In this document: positions 17,039 to 26,292 of the stretch, piece after piece
Layout of the letters: the number at the start of each line of letters is the position of its first letter
How positions within the stretch are numbered: position 1 is the first letter of the stretch
NCBI RefSeq assembly: GCF_965223525.1
Contig: NZ_OZ245005.1
Location: 1,426,001-1,490,000 of the forward strand
Reading direction: 5' to 3'
DNA: 64,000 nucleotides
DNA from: Leptofilum sp965223525
GTDB taxonomy: Bacteria; Chloroflexota; Anaerolineae; Promineifilales; Promineifilaceae
Notes under the pieces: model-generated
What the model saw: only the letters and a program-made list of their open reading frames with translations
Databases searched by the model: none
What the model was told of the DNA's origin: nothing
Program-made: the position numbers and the translations under genes

Positions 17039-20000
17039 ATGAAAGTCGTGAAACGATCAACAGTGTGGCAAACGCTTATTTTTTTCTTGGCAGTTCTTTT
17101 TGTTTTATTTGTTTCTTCCTCCGTGGCGGCAAGTGGGTTTGGAACGGCCGTTTTCACAGTCAATACCACCGCCGATGAAGATGATGGCGCATGTAGCCGC
17201 TCCCATTGCACCTTGCGTGAAGCGATTTTGGCAGCCAACGTTTTGGACGAAGGCACTACCATTTTCATCCAGTTCCGCGTAGGGAACCTGAACCCGGTTA
17301 TCATTAGCCCCACTTCACCTTTGCCTCCAATCACCAATGCCTTGTTGCTCAAAACCAATGCCACGAACAGCATTGACGTTGTGCTAGACGGCAGCGAAGC
17401 TGGCGAAAGCAACGGCCTCGTGCTGCAAGGGAACGACATCACCGTTTGGGATTTAACTATTCAGAATTTTACTGGCAACGGCATCCTCATCAATGGCGAT
17501 GACAACGCTCTGTCTGGCGTGACCCTTACTGGCAACAGCGGTGACGGGGTGCAGGTGGCCGCAGGTAGCGGCAACAGCTTTGACCAAACGAGCATCTTTG
17601 GCAATGGTAGCGAGGGCATTGATTTGGATGGCGATGGCCACACGGCCAACGATTTAGGCGATGAGGATGCGGGAGCAAACGGCCGTCAAAACAGCCCAGC
17701 CCTCATCCGCGCCGTCCCCGCCGACGCTGCCCTCGAAGTGGAGGGCATTCTTAACAGCCAGCCCGACAGCAGCTATACCGTTGATTTTTACGCCAGCGCA
17801 AGCTGCCGCGATTCTGGTTTTGGCGATGGCGAAACATGGCTGGGGAGCACCGAGATTGTGACCGATGAAGCGGGGAATGCGAGTTTTAATACGGCCGTTT
17901 CCACTAATCTCACCAGCAGCAGCATCACCGCCCTGGCCACGGGCAGCGAAGGCACCTCTGAATTTAGCCGCTGCATTCAAGTGGGCCTGGGCAACGACGC
18001 CTGGCCGCGCGCCTTGCGTCTGGAATTAACGCCCGATACCGTCTCCCCTAACGTACAAACCGTCGAAATTAGCCAACGGCTCGATTTAGTAGGGCAATCC
18101 CGCTGGTACAAATTCTCGGTCGAACCCAATAGCCAGCTCATCATCACGCTAACTGATTTGCCCGCCAACTACGATCTCACCGTCTATAAAGATATTGCCG
18201 CCGAGTGGGAATCGCTCCTAACGCTAGACGAAACCGAAGATTTAATTTCACTCACGGCCGAATTTGCCCCGGATGCGTTTAGCCCGGATGCGTTCTCGCC
18301 GGACGCTTTTAGCCCAGACGCATTTTCACCGGACGCCTTCAGCCCGGATGCGTTCTCGCCAGACGCATTTAGTCCTGATGCGTTTTCACCGGATGCATTT
18401 AGCCCGGATGCGTTCTCGCCAGACGCATTTAGTCCTGATGCGTTTTCACCGGATGCATTTAGCCCGGATGCGTTCTCGCCAGACGCATTTAGTCCTGATG
18501 CGTTCTCGCCAGACGCATTTAGCCCCGATGCGTTTAGCCCAGATGCCTTTTCCAGCGCACAGATGCGAAGCCTGATTGCAGTTTCCGCCTTCAACGGCAC
18601 GGCTGGCGAGGGTGTACAGCTTAACACCTGGGAAAACAGCGGCGACTTTTACATTCGCGTGCGTGGGCGCAATGGCATATTTGACCCGAACAGTGACTTC
18701 ACGCTCAACATCATTCAAACGGCCGGTAGCTGCGGCGAAGTGACCACTGCTTTGCCTGGTAGCACGCATACGGCCGTTGCCAACAACTACAGCACCATCA
18801 TTTTGGTTGACTATGGCCGGATGACAGGCGACTTGACCACGATGCAGACCCAGCTGGCAGAATTTGCCGCCCGCCCCGAAGTCAACGGCGTCATTGTAGA
18901 TGTGGGCGGCGACGCACGCGTAGCGGCTGCCAACGCCCAAGCAGACACTTACACTGCCTGCCCCTTTGCTAAAAATTTGGTGGCCTATTCCATTAAAGAT
19001 ATTGTAGATAGCTACCGCGAACTCAATCCGCTGGAATATATCGTCATCATCGGCAACGACGACGTGATTCCCTTCTTCCGCCATCCAGATCAGGCGTTGC
19101 TGGCTAATGAACGCAACTACGTACCGCCCGTGCTAGACGACACCGCTTCCCAGGCCAGCTTGAAGCTGGGCTACGTGCTGGGGCAAGATCGCTACGGCAC
19201 GATGCTTGAGCTATCTAGCAAGAGCGATACGCTGCCCATTCCCCAACTGGCGGTTGGCCGACTGGTAGAAACGCCAGATCAGGTTGTAACCATGCTGGAT
19301 GCCTACCTCAGCACTAGCGATGGCGTGGTCGCCACCCCGGATTCTGCCCTGGTGACGGGCTACGACTTTTTGGAAGATGCGGCCAATGCCATCACCTCTG
19401 AACTCAGTGATGGCTTGGGCAGCAGCGCGACCACGCTCATCACCCCACGCGACGTTGCGCCCACAGACCTAGCCTCTTGGACGGCCGATGATTTGCGCGA
19501 TCTACTGCTCAACAATCGCTACGACATTAGCTTTTTGGCAGGCCACTTTAGCGCCAGCAGCGCGTTGGCCGCCGATTACAGCACCCGCTTGCTGGCGGCA
19601 GAGCTAGCTGCTTCTAGTGTGGACATGACCAACGCGCTCGTCTTTAGTGCGGGCTGTCACTCTGGCTACAACATTGTGGATGCACACGGCGTGCCGGGTG
19701 TCACCGCCGAACCAGATTGGGGACAGGCGTTTGCTAGTAAAGGCACGACGCTCATTGCCGGGACTGGCTATCAGTACGGCGACACCGATTTCATTGAGTA
19801 CAGTGAGCGCCTTTACTTAGCCTTCAGCGAAGAGCTGCGTGCTGGCATCGGCCCTGTTGCCATTGGGCAAGCGTTGGTGGCTGCCAAACAAACCTATCTG
19901 GCCGAGACGCAGGAATTACGGCCGTTGCACGAAAAATCACTCATCCAATCCACTCTGTTTGGCTTACCCATGCTCAAAATTGATATGCCTGCGGGTCGAG

Positions 20001-22312
20001 GCGGTGTCTCTGGCGACCCATCTGTAGTGAGCGGCACTGCTCCATTCACCAGCAATCCCGGTCAGACGTTAGGTCTCACTTACACCGATCTGACAGTTGA
20101 ACCGGACTTGACTTTGGTTAACCAGCAGCTAGACATTGTTGGGGAAGATGAAACAAGCACCGTTACGGCTTCTTACCTCTCCGGTAGCGATGGCGTCATA
20201 GTGAACCCAGCAGAACCGGTGCTGCCGCTGGAATCGCTGAACGTGAGCGTGACGGATACCGTTTTGCGCGGCGTTGGCTTCCGAGGCGGCGAATTCAGTG
20301 ATTTAACCGACATTTTGCCGTTGACCGGCGCAGCAACGACTGAAATTCGTGGCGTGCACCCGCCGTTTGTGAGCAGTGTTTTCTACCCGATGCAGCCGTA
20401 TCAAGTGAATTACTTCGGTCAGTTGGTTGATGGTTTGGATGGTGCTGTGCAGTTAAACGTGACTCCGGCGCAGTTCATCTCAGACAATGCAGGTTCGCTT
20501 ACTGGCACGCTGCGTCAGTTCGATTCGATGGATTTCCGCCTGTACTACAGCGACTACATTGTGCAGTCCCAGGTGACGGGCAACGTGCCTGCGTTGGCCG
20601 CACCACCGGCCATTGCCCAGGTAGATGCCTTCCCTGACGACGATAGCGTCACCTTCCAGGCGCGCGTGACGGGTGATCCAGCGGCGGGCATTCAGGAAGT
20701 GTGGGTGACGTACACGGGCAGCGGTGCATTTAGCGACGTTTGGCAATCCATTGACCTCATCCAAAATGAAAATGACAGCACAACATGGTCTGCCACGCTA
20801 CCGTTGAACGGCGTACCTGCCGATGAAGTTCATTTTATTGTGCAAGCGGCCAACGGCGTTGGTTTGGTAGGCGCGGCCACCAATTTGGGTGCATATTATA
20901 GTGGGGCTGGCACGGCTGAGGGGGATTTGGTTGAAACGGCCGTATCCCTCCAATCACCACCCAGCACTGGCGCATACGGTACCGAAATTAGCGTGAGTGC
21001 GGTGTTAACGTCTGATGGCACACCGCTGGCTAACCAGTTCCTCAGCTTCCGCGTGGGTGCCCAAACGCGTACGGTGGCTACGGATGAATTTGGCCTGGCG
21101 ACGGCCGATTTGGCTTTGCTTGGCTTGCCTGGAGCAACTGACCTCACCGTCACCTATGGTGGCGATCTGACGTACCAGACTTCGTTTGATACCGTTCCGT
21201 TTACGGTTGAAAAGCAGGCAACAATTCTCACGCTAGACCCTGTTGATGCCGAGATGATTGAAGGTGGAATTGCCAATATGGTAGTGACCCTGACCGATGT
21301 GTTGGGACGGCCGTTTGGCGAGAAAACCGTCTTCTTTGTTATTAACGGTGACAATGGCAGCTACGCCGAGGCGATTATTACAGATTATGCAGGACGGGCG
21401 ACGTTAACGGCCGTACCCCTGCCAATTGGTGAATACACGGTAGATGTCTACTTTAGCGGCACGATACCGTTGCCATCGGCCACCCTGACGCTGGATGATT
21501 TGCGCTACTTGCCCGCAATGACCAGCGGCACGTTAACCATCACGGACGAACCAGTGGCTGAGCAGACGCTTTACCTCAGTACACCAGACGGTGGCGAGGT
21601 AGATGGCATCACCTATAGCAGTGAAGACGTGCTGGGCTACGATCTGGATAGCGGCGACTGGTCGCTGCTGTTCGACGGCTCCGATGTGGGCTTGGCGGGG
21701 CAAGACGTGGCTGCCTTTGCCTGGTTGCCAGACGGCAGCTTGCTCATTGCCCTGGCCGATGACACCTATTTGCCCGAATTGGACGTTCCGGCCTTCCGCG
21801 GCAAGAACGTAGACAATGCCGACATTCTGCGCTTTGAGCCAACCTCACTTGGTGAAGATACCGCTGGCAGTTGGTCGCTTTACTTTGACGGTTCGGATGT
21901 AGACCTGAAAACGCCACAAGAGGCGATTCGGGCGCTGACGGTTTTGGCGGACGGCCGTATCATCATTAGCACCGAAGGCCCGGTAAACGTTGGGAATGTG
22001 AACGCCAAGAGTCGTGACCTGGTTGTTTTCACCCCAACAAGCCTGGGCGAAGAGACTGCTGGGAGCTGGGCGCTCTTCTTCGATGGCTCAGACGTAAGTT
22101 TGCTGAGTGCCAGCAAAGACAGCATCGAGGGTGTGCATCTGGATGAAGAGACAGGTGCGCTCTATCTGGTGACCAGCACGGCCGACGGGCAAATTCTGGT
22201 ATGTACACCTGAAGCCCCTGGCGATTATTCAGAATGCACCTTCGAGCTTTTCTGGGAAGCCAATGCCAATGGTTTGCCTAGTGAAATTCTGGATGCCATT
22301 GCGATCCGCTAA
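17039..22312 (+). CDS. Giant secreted protein with C25 (gingipain)-like peptidase domain and PDAF repeat array
   Basis: 1,757 residues. A signal peptide (cut near VAA-SG) is followed by a CSLREAI-type start of a beta-helix-like region: DDGACSRSHCTLREAILAAN, then parallel-beta repeats of NGI..NG..N..SG type to about 200. A PPC-like beta domain comes next. Residues 411-504 are 19 uninterrupted PDAF units joined by Ser. Residues about 575-985 match a clan CD C25 peptidase: VGGDARVAAAN, YIVIIGNDDVIPFF, LAVGRLVETP, catalytic His836 in FLAGHFSAS and Cys873 in FSAGCHSGYN. Ig-like domains (about 1240-1500) follow. The tail has three repeats ending W.L.FDGSDV.L that look propeller-like. There is no sorting anchor. 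Probable cell-surface or released protease/adhesin. Cleavage specificity is unknown. Confidence 0.82.
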   Translation: MKVVKRSTVWQTLIFFLAVLFVLFVSSSVAASGFGTAVFTVNTTADEDDGACSRSHCTLREAILAANVLDEGTTIFIQFRVGNLNPVIISPTSPLPPITNALLLKTNATNSIDVVLDGSEAGESNGLVLQGNDITVWDLTIQNFTGNGILINGDDNALSGVTLTGNSGDGVQVAAGSGNSFDQTSIFGNGSEGIDLDGDGHTANDLGDEDAGANGRQNSPALIRAVPADAALEVEGILNSQPDSSYTVDFYASASCRDSGFGDGETWLGSTEIVTDEAGNASFNTAVSTNLTSSSITALATGSEGTSEFSRCIQVGLGNDAWPRALRLELTPDTVSPNVQTVEISQRLDLVGQSRWYKFSVEPNSQLIITLTDLPANYDLTVYKDIAAEWESLLTLDETEDLISLTAEFAPDAFSPDAFSPDAFSPDAFSPDAFSPDAFSPDAFSPDAFSPDAFSPDAFSPDAFSPDAFSPDAFSPDAFSPDAFSPDAFSPDAFSPDAFSPDAFSSAQMRSLIAVSAFNGTAGEGVQLNTWENSGDFYIRVRGRNGIFDPNSDFTLNIIQTAGSCGEVTTALPGSTHTAVANNYSTIILVDYGRMTGDLTTMQTQLAEFAARPEVNGVIVDVGGDARVAAANAQADTYTACPFAKNLVAYSIKDIVDSYRELNPLEYIVIIGNDDVIPFFRHPDQALLANERNYVPPVLDDTASQASLKLGYVLGQDRYGTMLELSSKSDTLPIPQLAVGRLVETPDQVVTMLDAYLSTSDGVVATPDSALVTGYDFLEDAANAITSELSDGLGSSATTLITPRDVAPTDLASWTADDLRDLLLNNRYDISFLAGHFSASSALAADYSTRLLAAELAASSVDMTNALVFSAGCHSGYNIVDAHGVPGVTAEPDWGQAFASKGTTLIAGTGYQYGDTDFIEYSERLYLAFSEELRAGIGPVAIGQALVAAKQTYLAETQELRPLHEKSLIQSTLFGLPMLKIDMPAGRGGVSGDPSVVSGTAPFTSNPGQTLGLTYTDLTVEPDLTLVNQQLDIVGEDETSTVTASYLSGSDGVIVNPAEPVLPLESLNVSVTDTVLRGVGFRGGEFSDLTDILPLTGAATTEIRGVHPPFVSSVFYPMQPYQVNYFGQLVDGLDGAVQLNVTPAQFISDNAGSLTGTLRQFDSMDFRLYYSDYIVQSQVTGNVPALAAPPAIAQVDAFPDDDSVTFQARVTGDPAAGIQEVWVTYTGSGAFSDVWQSIDLIQNENDSTTWSATLPLNGVPADEVHFIVQAANGVGLVGAATNLGAYYSGAGTAEGDLVETAVSLQSPPSTGAYGTEISVSAVLTSDGTPLANQFLSFRVGAQTRTVATDEFGLATADLALLGLPGATDLTVTYGGDLTYQTSFDTVPFTVEKQATILTLDPVDAEMIEGGIANMVVTLTDVLGRPFGEKTVFFVINGDNGSYAEAIITDYAGRATLTAVPLPIGEYTVDVYFSGTIPLPSATLTLDDLRYLPAMTSGTLTITDEPVAEQTLYLSTPDGGEVDGITYSSEDVLGYDLDSGDWSLLFDGSDVGLAGQDVAAFAWLPDGSLLIALADDTYLPELDVPAFRGKNVDNADILRFEPTSLGEDTAGSWSLYFDGSDVDLKTPQEAIRALTVLADGRIIISTEGPVNVGNVNAKSRDLVVFTPTSLGEETAGSWALFFDGSDVSLLSASKDSIEGVHLDEETGALYLVTSTADGQILVCTPEAPGDYSECTFELFWEANANGLPSEILDAIAIR
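18269..18550 (+). repeat. Coding minisatellite: 19 x PDAF (15-bp unit)
   Basis: Eighteen copies of the 15-bp unit encoding SPDAF follow a first PDAF preceded by Ala. Third positions vary (ttt/ttc, gat/gac, gcg/gca/gcc, tcg/tca/agc), showing selection on the peptide. In addition 18361-18420 and 18421-18480 are identical 60-bp blocks, a recent four-unit duplication. Copy number is likely to vary between strains. Confidence 0.95.
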
Positions 22313-22321
22313 TCGTCTTTG

Positions 22322-22378
22322 GTAAGGGCGTACCCCCGTGTGCGCCCAGAATGGGCAGGCACGGAGGCCTGCCCCTAC
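22322..22378. repeat. Double-hairpin repeat, gtaggggc...gcccctac family
   Basis: Two facing hairpins: gggcgtacccccgtgtgcgccc is split here as stem gggcg/cgccc with loop around cccccgtg, and the other half has stem gggcagg/cctgccc with loop cacggag, ending gcccctac. It lies downstream of the C25-like gene. A copy with different stem words is at 26189-26262. Confidence 0.65.
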
Positions 22379-22400
22379 AAATGCTGGATTGTTCTAGACT

Positions 22401-22438
22401 GGGGTTAGAAAATTAAACTAACCCCGGTTTTCTTTTTG
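22401..22438 (+). terminator. Rho-independent terminator
   Basis: Stem ggggttag (22401-22408) / ctaacccc (22418-22425), 9-base A/T loop, then ggttttcttttt. It closes the transcript of the C25-like gene. Confidence 0.75.
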
Positions 22439-22467
22439 TCTGCCCCTGCACAAAGCGATAACTCTCG

Positions 22468-22473
22468 TATAAT
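22468..22473 (+). promoter_or_regulatory. Possible -10 element (TATAAT)
   Basis: TATAAT 59 bp before the cyclase-ATPase start. The sequence 16-18 bp upstream does not resemble TTGACA, so only a -10 element is suggested. Confidence 0.35.
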
Positions 22474-22531
22474 AGTGACGATTCACTACAAAAAAAATTT
22501 CCGAACATCTCGCAGGAGAGCAATTCACTGT

Positions 22532-25500
22532 ATGGAACGGCCGATTTCCTATATTCCGATGGACAGAAGACAGGCGCTGTATCGTGGCGAGCGGCTGCCC
22601 GATCCGGCACGCGGCGCGGCACTATTTGCTGATGTATCTGGTTTTACGCCGCTCACGGTGCGCCTGGTGCAAGATTTGGGGCCGCAGCGCGGGGCCGAAG
22701 AGGTGTCGCGCCATCTGAACACGGTGTACGATGGCCTGGTAGATGAACTGCATCGGTATGGCGGCAGCGTCATCAGCTTTAGCGGAGATGCCGTGACCTG
22801 CTGGTTTGAGGGGGATAACGGTTTTAGAGCCACCTCCTGTGCCCTGGCAATGCAGTCCGTGATGGAGAAAATTCAGACGGTACAAATTCCATCTGGTGAG
22901 ATTACATTGGCCATGAAAACGGCCGTTGTCACTGGCAGCGCCCGTCGTTTTCTCATTGGCAACCCGCGCGTGCAGCTCATAGACGTGCTGGCAGGCCAAA
23001 CGCTGGATCGGTTGGTGGAGGCCGAGCACGAAGCCGAAAAAGGGGAAGTCATTCTGGATGAAGCCACCATCCAGCAGCTTGGGCCGCGTGTACACATAAA
23101 AAGCTGGCGGCAAAGCCCGGTGACGGGCGCACGCCTCGGCGTGGTTAAGAATTTGGAAAATATGAGCATTCCTGCCTACTGGCCCACCATCCCCCAGGAC
23201 GCGCTGGATGAGGCCGTGACGCGCCGCTGGCTGTTGCCGCCCGTTTACAAGCGGCTGGTAGAAGGCGGTGGTGAATTTCTGGCAGAATTGCGACCTGCCG
23301 TGGCCATGTTTGTGAGCTTTGCTGGCATTGATTACGATGATGATGAAGAAGCCGAAACGAAGCTGGACACCTTCATCCAAAACGTGCAGGAGATTTTGTC
23401 GCGCTACGACAGCAATCTGCTTCAGCTAACCATCGGGGATAAGGGCAGTACGCTGTACGCTGCTTTTGGCGCACCGTTTGCCCACGAAGATGACGCGATC
23501 CGGGCCATTTCTGCGGGGTTAGAGCTGCAAGAGCTGGCCAATCGGCTACCGTACATCTCTCCGCTGCAAATTGGCATTTGCCAGGGGCGGTTGCGGACGG
23601 GTGCCTACGGCGGCACGATGCGCCGAACCTACGGCGTGTTGGGTGATGCGGTGAATACGGCCGCACGACTGATGCAAACGGCAGTTCCTGGGCAAATTTT
23701 GGTGATAGACGAGACGGTTGAGCAAACTGGCGACAGATTTGTTTGGGAAGCGTTGCCACCCGTTCGGGTAAAAGGCAAATCGGAACCACTGACGGTCTTT
23801 GCCGTTGCCCAACGGGAAGCAGAGCCAGCTATCCGGCTGCAAGAACCACAATACGCCCTACCAATGGTGGGACGCGCCACAGAACAAGCGCTCATTCAGA
23901 AAAAGATGCTGGCAGCCAAAGCCAGGCAAGGTCAGGTAGTTGCCATCAGTGGCGAGGCAGGGATTGGCAAATCCCGATTGGTGGCTCAAATTATCCGGCT
24001 TGCTAGTGAGCAGCAATTTTTGGGTTTCGGTGCAGAGTGTCAATCGTACGGCACCAGCACCAGCTATTTGGTTTGGCAGCGCATTTGGCAAGATTTCTTT
24101 GGGCTAACGCCAGACATGCCAGTGGAGCAGCAGATTGCAGAGGTGGCCGAGACGCTTCAGCAAATCAACCCGGCTTTGCTGCCCCGAATGCCGCTGCTAG
24201 GGGCGGTGCTGCGCCTACAAATTCCTGATAACGAACTTACACAATCGTTTGATGCTCAACTGCGTAAAGTGTCGCTGGAGTCATTGTTGGTGGAATGCTT
24301 ACGGGCGCGGGCGAAGGAAACGGCCGTTTTCCTGGTGTTGGAAGATTGCCACTGGCTCGATCCGCTCTCCTTTGAGCTGCTGGAAGCCATTACTCGTGCC
24401 ATTGCTGACCGACCCATTTTGATTGTACTGGCGGTACGCGCACCCGTTATTGGCCGCATCCAAACGGCCGCCTTTCGCCAATTGCCCAACTTCACCGAAA
24501 TCAAGCTACATGAATTTACGCCAGAAGAAGCAGAGCATTTGATGGCGCTTAAGATGGAGCAGCTCACCCGCGCCAAAATCAAAATCCCACGCCCGCTGCG
24601 TGAAAAAATTACAGAACGAGCGGCAGGGAATCCATTCTACATTGAAGAGCTGCTCAACTACTTACAGAATCAATCGTCCATTGCAAACACGACTTTGCAG
24701 GATTTGGATTTACCCACCAGCTTGCACAGCCTCATCCTGAGCCGCATTGACCAGCTAACAGAGAGCCAACGGAATACGATAAAGGTAGCCAGTGTCATCG
24801 GGAGGCTGTTCCGGGCAGCGATGTTGTGGGGGGCTTATCCGCCGCTGGGCGGGCCGCAGCAGGTGAAATCTGACCTGGAAGTGCTGGAGCAGATGGATTT
24901 GACGCCGCAGGATACGCCAGAACCGGAATTGGCTTATCTGTTTAAAAATGTGGTGACGCAGGAGGTGGCTTACGAAAGTTTGCCTTTCGCCACCCGCGCC
25001 ATGCTGCATGATCTCATCGGACAATATATTGAAGGCCAATATGCCCCTGCGTTACAGCAATATGTGGGTTTGTTGGCTTACCATTACGGCCGTTCCGATA
25101 ACGATGCCAAAAAGCGCGAATATCTGTTGAAAGCGGGTGAAGCGGCGCAGGCCGAGTACGCCAACGAAGCCGCCATCGAATATTTCCAGCGGGTGTTGCC
25201 ACTGCTGCCAGAGCCGGAACGTGCGGCCGTTATGCGTAAATTGGGCAGCGTGCTGGAACTGGTGGGGCAGTGGGACGAAGCTAGCGATCTATACAGCCAG
25301 GGCTTGCAGTTGGCGCAGCTGCACGGCAACCAGCAAGAAGAGGCATGGTGTCAGGCAGCCCAGGCAGAACTGCTGCGTAAACGCGGCCGTTTTGAAGAAG
25401 CGTCCGACTATCTGGAAGCGGCCCGGCTCACGTTTGAACAACTGGAAGATGAGGAAGGCGTGGCCCAGGCGTATCATTCCGCTGGGACGCTAGCGGCGCA

Positions 25501-26185
25501 GCAGGGAGAATATGAAAAAGCCCGCACCCTGTACGAGCAAAGCCTGGCGCTGCGGCGTGAATTGGAGCAGCCTGGTTTTATTGCTGCGCTGCTGAGTAAT
25601 TTGGCCATTATTGCCCGTTTTCAGGGGAATTTAACGGCGTCACGGCGGCTGAATGAAGAAGCATTGGAAATTCGGCGGCAGGTAGGCGATCGGCGCACGA
25701 TTGCCAATTCACTCAACAATTTGGGCAACGTGGTGCGTAATTTGGGCGATTTGGCACAGGCGCGGGACCATCTGGAAGAGGCGTTGCAGCTTCAGCGTGA
25801 GGTGGGCGATCGCTGGGCGATTGCCAATTCGCTGAATAATTTGGGCAACGTGGTGCGAGATCAGGCGGATTTTACAGCTGCGCGGCAATTTTACGTGGAA
25901 AGCCTCACAATCAACCATGAATTTGGGGACGGCCGTGCCATTGCTTACGTGCTTGAAGATATGGCGGCGTTAGCGGCGGCGCAAAACGAGGCGGACCGGG
26001 CGTTGCAGTTGGTTGGGGCAGCACAAACGTTGCGGCAGGAGATTGGATCGCCGCTTTCGGCCGTGGAGCAGTCGCAATTGGACGGCCGTTTAACCACGGT
26101 CACCACCCATGAAAACGCAGAATCCTATCTGGAGCGGGGTCGCCAGCACAGCCTAACTGCAGCCATCGAATTTGCATTGAATTGA
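22532..26185 (+). CDS. Tandem class III cyclase-domain / ATPase / TPR signalling protein
   Basis: 1,217 residues, soluble. Residues about 25-190 form a class III nucleotide-cyclase domain (ALFADVSGFTPLT and FSGDAVTCWF, both metal Asp present). Residues about 250-440 form a second one in which the first metal position reads FVSFAGID and the rest is kept (GVLGDAVNTAARLM). A signalling ATPase follows: Walker A SGEAGIGKSR (about 472), Walker B LVLEDCHWLDP (about 602) and a winged-helix-like part. TPR repeats fill about 860-1190, including two nearly identical NSLNNLGNVVR units. This order is like mammalian soluble adenylyl cyclase and the large bacterial cyclase-ATPase family. The ATG at 22532 is chosen over one at 22436 because similarity begins there and aggag lies upstream. 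Cyclase activity and nucleotide choice are not provable from sequence. Confidence 0.85.
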   Translation: MERPISYIPMDRRQALYRGERLPDPARGAALFADVSGFTPLTVRLVQDLGPQRGAEEVSRHLNTVYDGLVDELHRYGGSVISFSGDAVTCWFEGDNGFRATSCALAMQSVMEKIQTVQIPSGEITLAMKTAVVTGSARRFLIGNPRVQLIDVLAGQTLDRLVEAEHEAEKGEVILDEATIQQLGPRVHIKSWRQSPVTGARLGVVKNLENMSIPAYWPTIPQDALDEAVTRRWLLPPVYKRLVEGGGEFLAELRPAVAMFVSFAGIDYDDDEEAETKLDTFIQNVQEILSRYDSNLLQLTIGDKGSTLYAAFGAPFAHEDDAIRAISAGLELQELANRLPYISPLQIGICQGRLRTGAYGGTMRRTYGVLGDAVNTAARLMQTAVPGQILVIDETVEQTGDRFVWEALPPVRVKGKSEPLTVFAVAQREAEPAIRLQEPQYALPMVGRATEQALIQKKMLAAKARQGQVVAISGEAGIGKSRLVAQIIRLASEQQFLGFGAECQSYGTSTSYLVWQRIWQDFFGLTPDMPVEQQIAEVAETLQQINPALLPRMPLLGAVLRLQIPDNELTQSFDAQLRKVSLESLLVECLRARAKETAVFLVLEDCHWLDPLSFELLEAITRAIADRPILIVLAVRAPVIGRIQTAAFRQLPNFTEIKLHEFTPEEAEHLMALKMEQLTRAKIKIPRPLREKITERAAGNPFYIEELLNYLQNQSSIANTTLQDLDLPTSLHSLILSRIDQLTESQRNTIKVASVIGRLFRAAMLWGAYPPLGGPQQVKSDLEVLEQMDLTPQDTPEPELAYLFKNVVTQEVAYESLPFATRAMLHDLIGQYIEGQYAPALQQYVGLLAYHYGRSDNDAKKREYLLKAGEAAQAEYANEAAIEYFQRVLPLLPEPERAAVMRKLGSVLELVGQWDEASDLYSQGLQLAQLHGNQQEEAWCQAAQAELLRKRGRFEEASDYLEAARLTFEQLEDEEGVAQAYHSAGTLAAQQGEYEKARTLYEQSLALRRELEQPGFIAALLSNLAIIARFQGNLTASRRLNEEALEIRRQVGDRRTIANSLNNLGNVVRNLGDLAQARDHLEEALQLQREVGDRWAIANSLNNLGNVVRDQADFTAARQFYVESLTINHEFGDGRAIAYVLEDMAALAAAQNEADRALQLVGAAQTLRQEIGSPLSAVEQSQLDGRLTTVTTHENAESYLERGRQHSLTAAIEFALN

Positions 26186-26188
26186 TCG

Positions 26189-26262
26189 TAGGGGTTGGTC
26201 CCCGTGCCAACCCAGAGTAGGTGACGTCAATAATTGGGCAGACACGGGAGTTTGCCCCTACC
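26189..26262. repeat. Double-hairpin repeat, gtaggggt...gcccctac family
   Basis: The left half gtaggggttggtccccgtg continues to ccaaccc and folds with stem ggttgg/ccaacc around tccccgtg. The right half starts gggcagacacggg and ends tttgcccctac. The loop is the same as at 22322-22378 but stem words differ and stay paired. Confidence 0.65.
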
Positions 26263-26292
26263 GTGTCGAATTGCAAATTTTTGGAAAGATGA

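Noticed and set aside
18269..18550. Possible CRISPR-like array
   Set aside because: Units are contiguous 15-bp coding repeats with no spacers, and no cas gene is near.
18184..19084. Long antisense open frames with SGENASGLNA repeats
   Set aside because: They are mirror images of the PDAF repeat array in the sense gene; a repeat without stops on one strand often lacks them on the other.
22622..23380. 252-codon antisense frame in the cyclase gene
   Set aside because: It opposes clear cyclase motifs and has no ribosome site or family resemblance.
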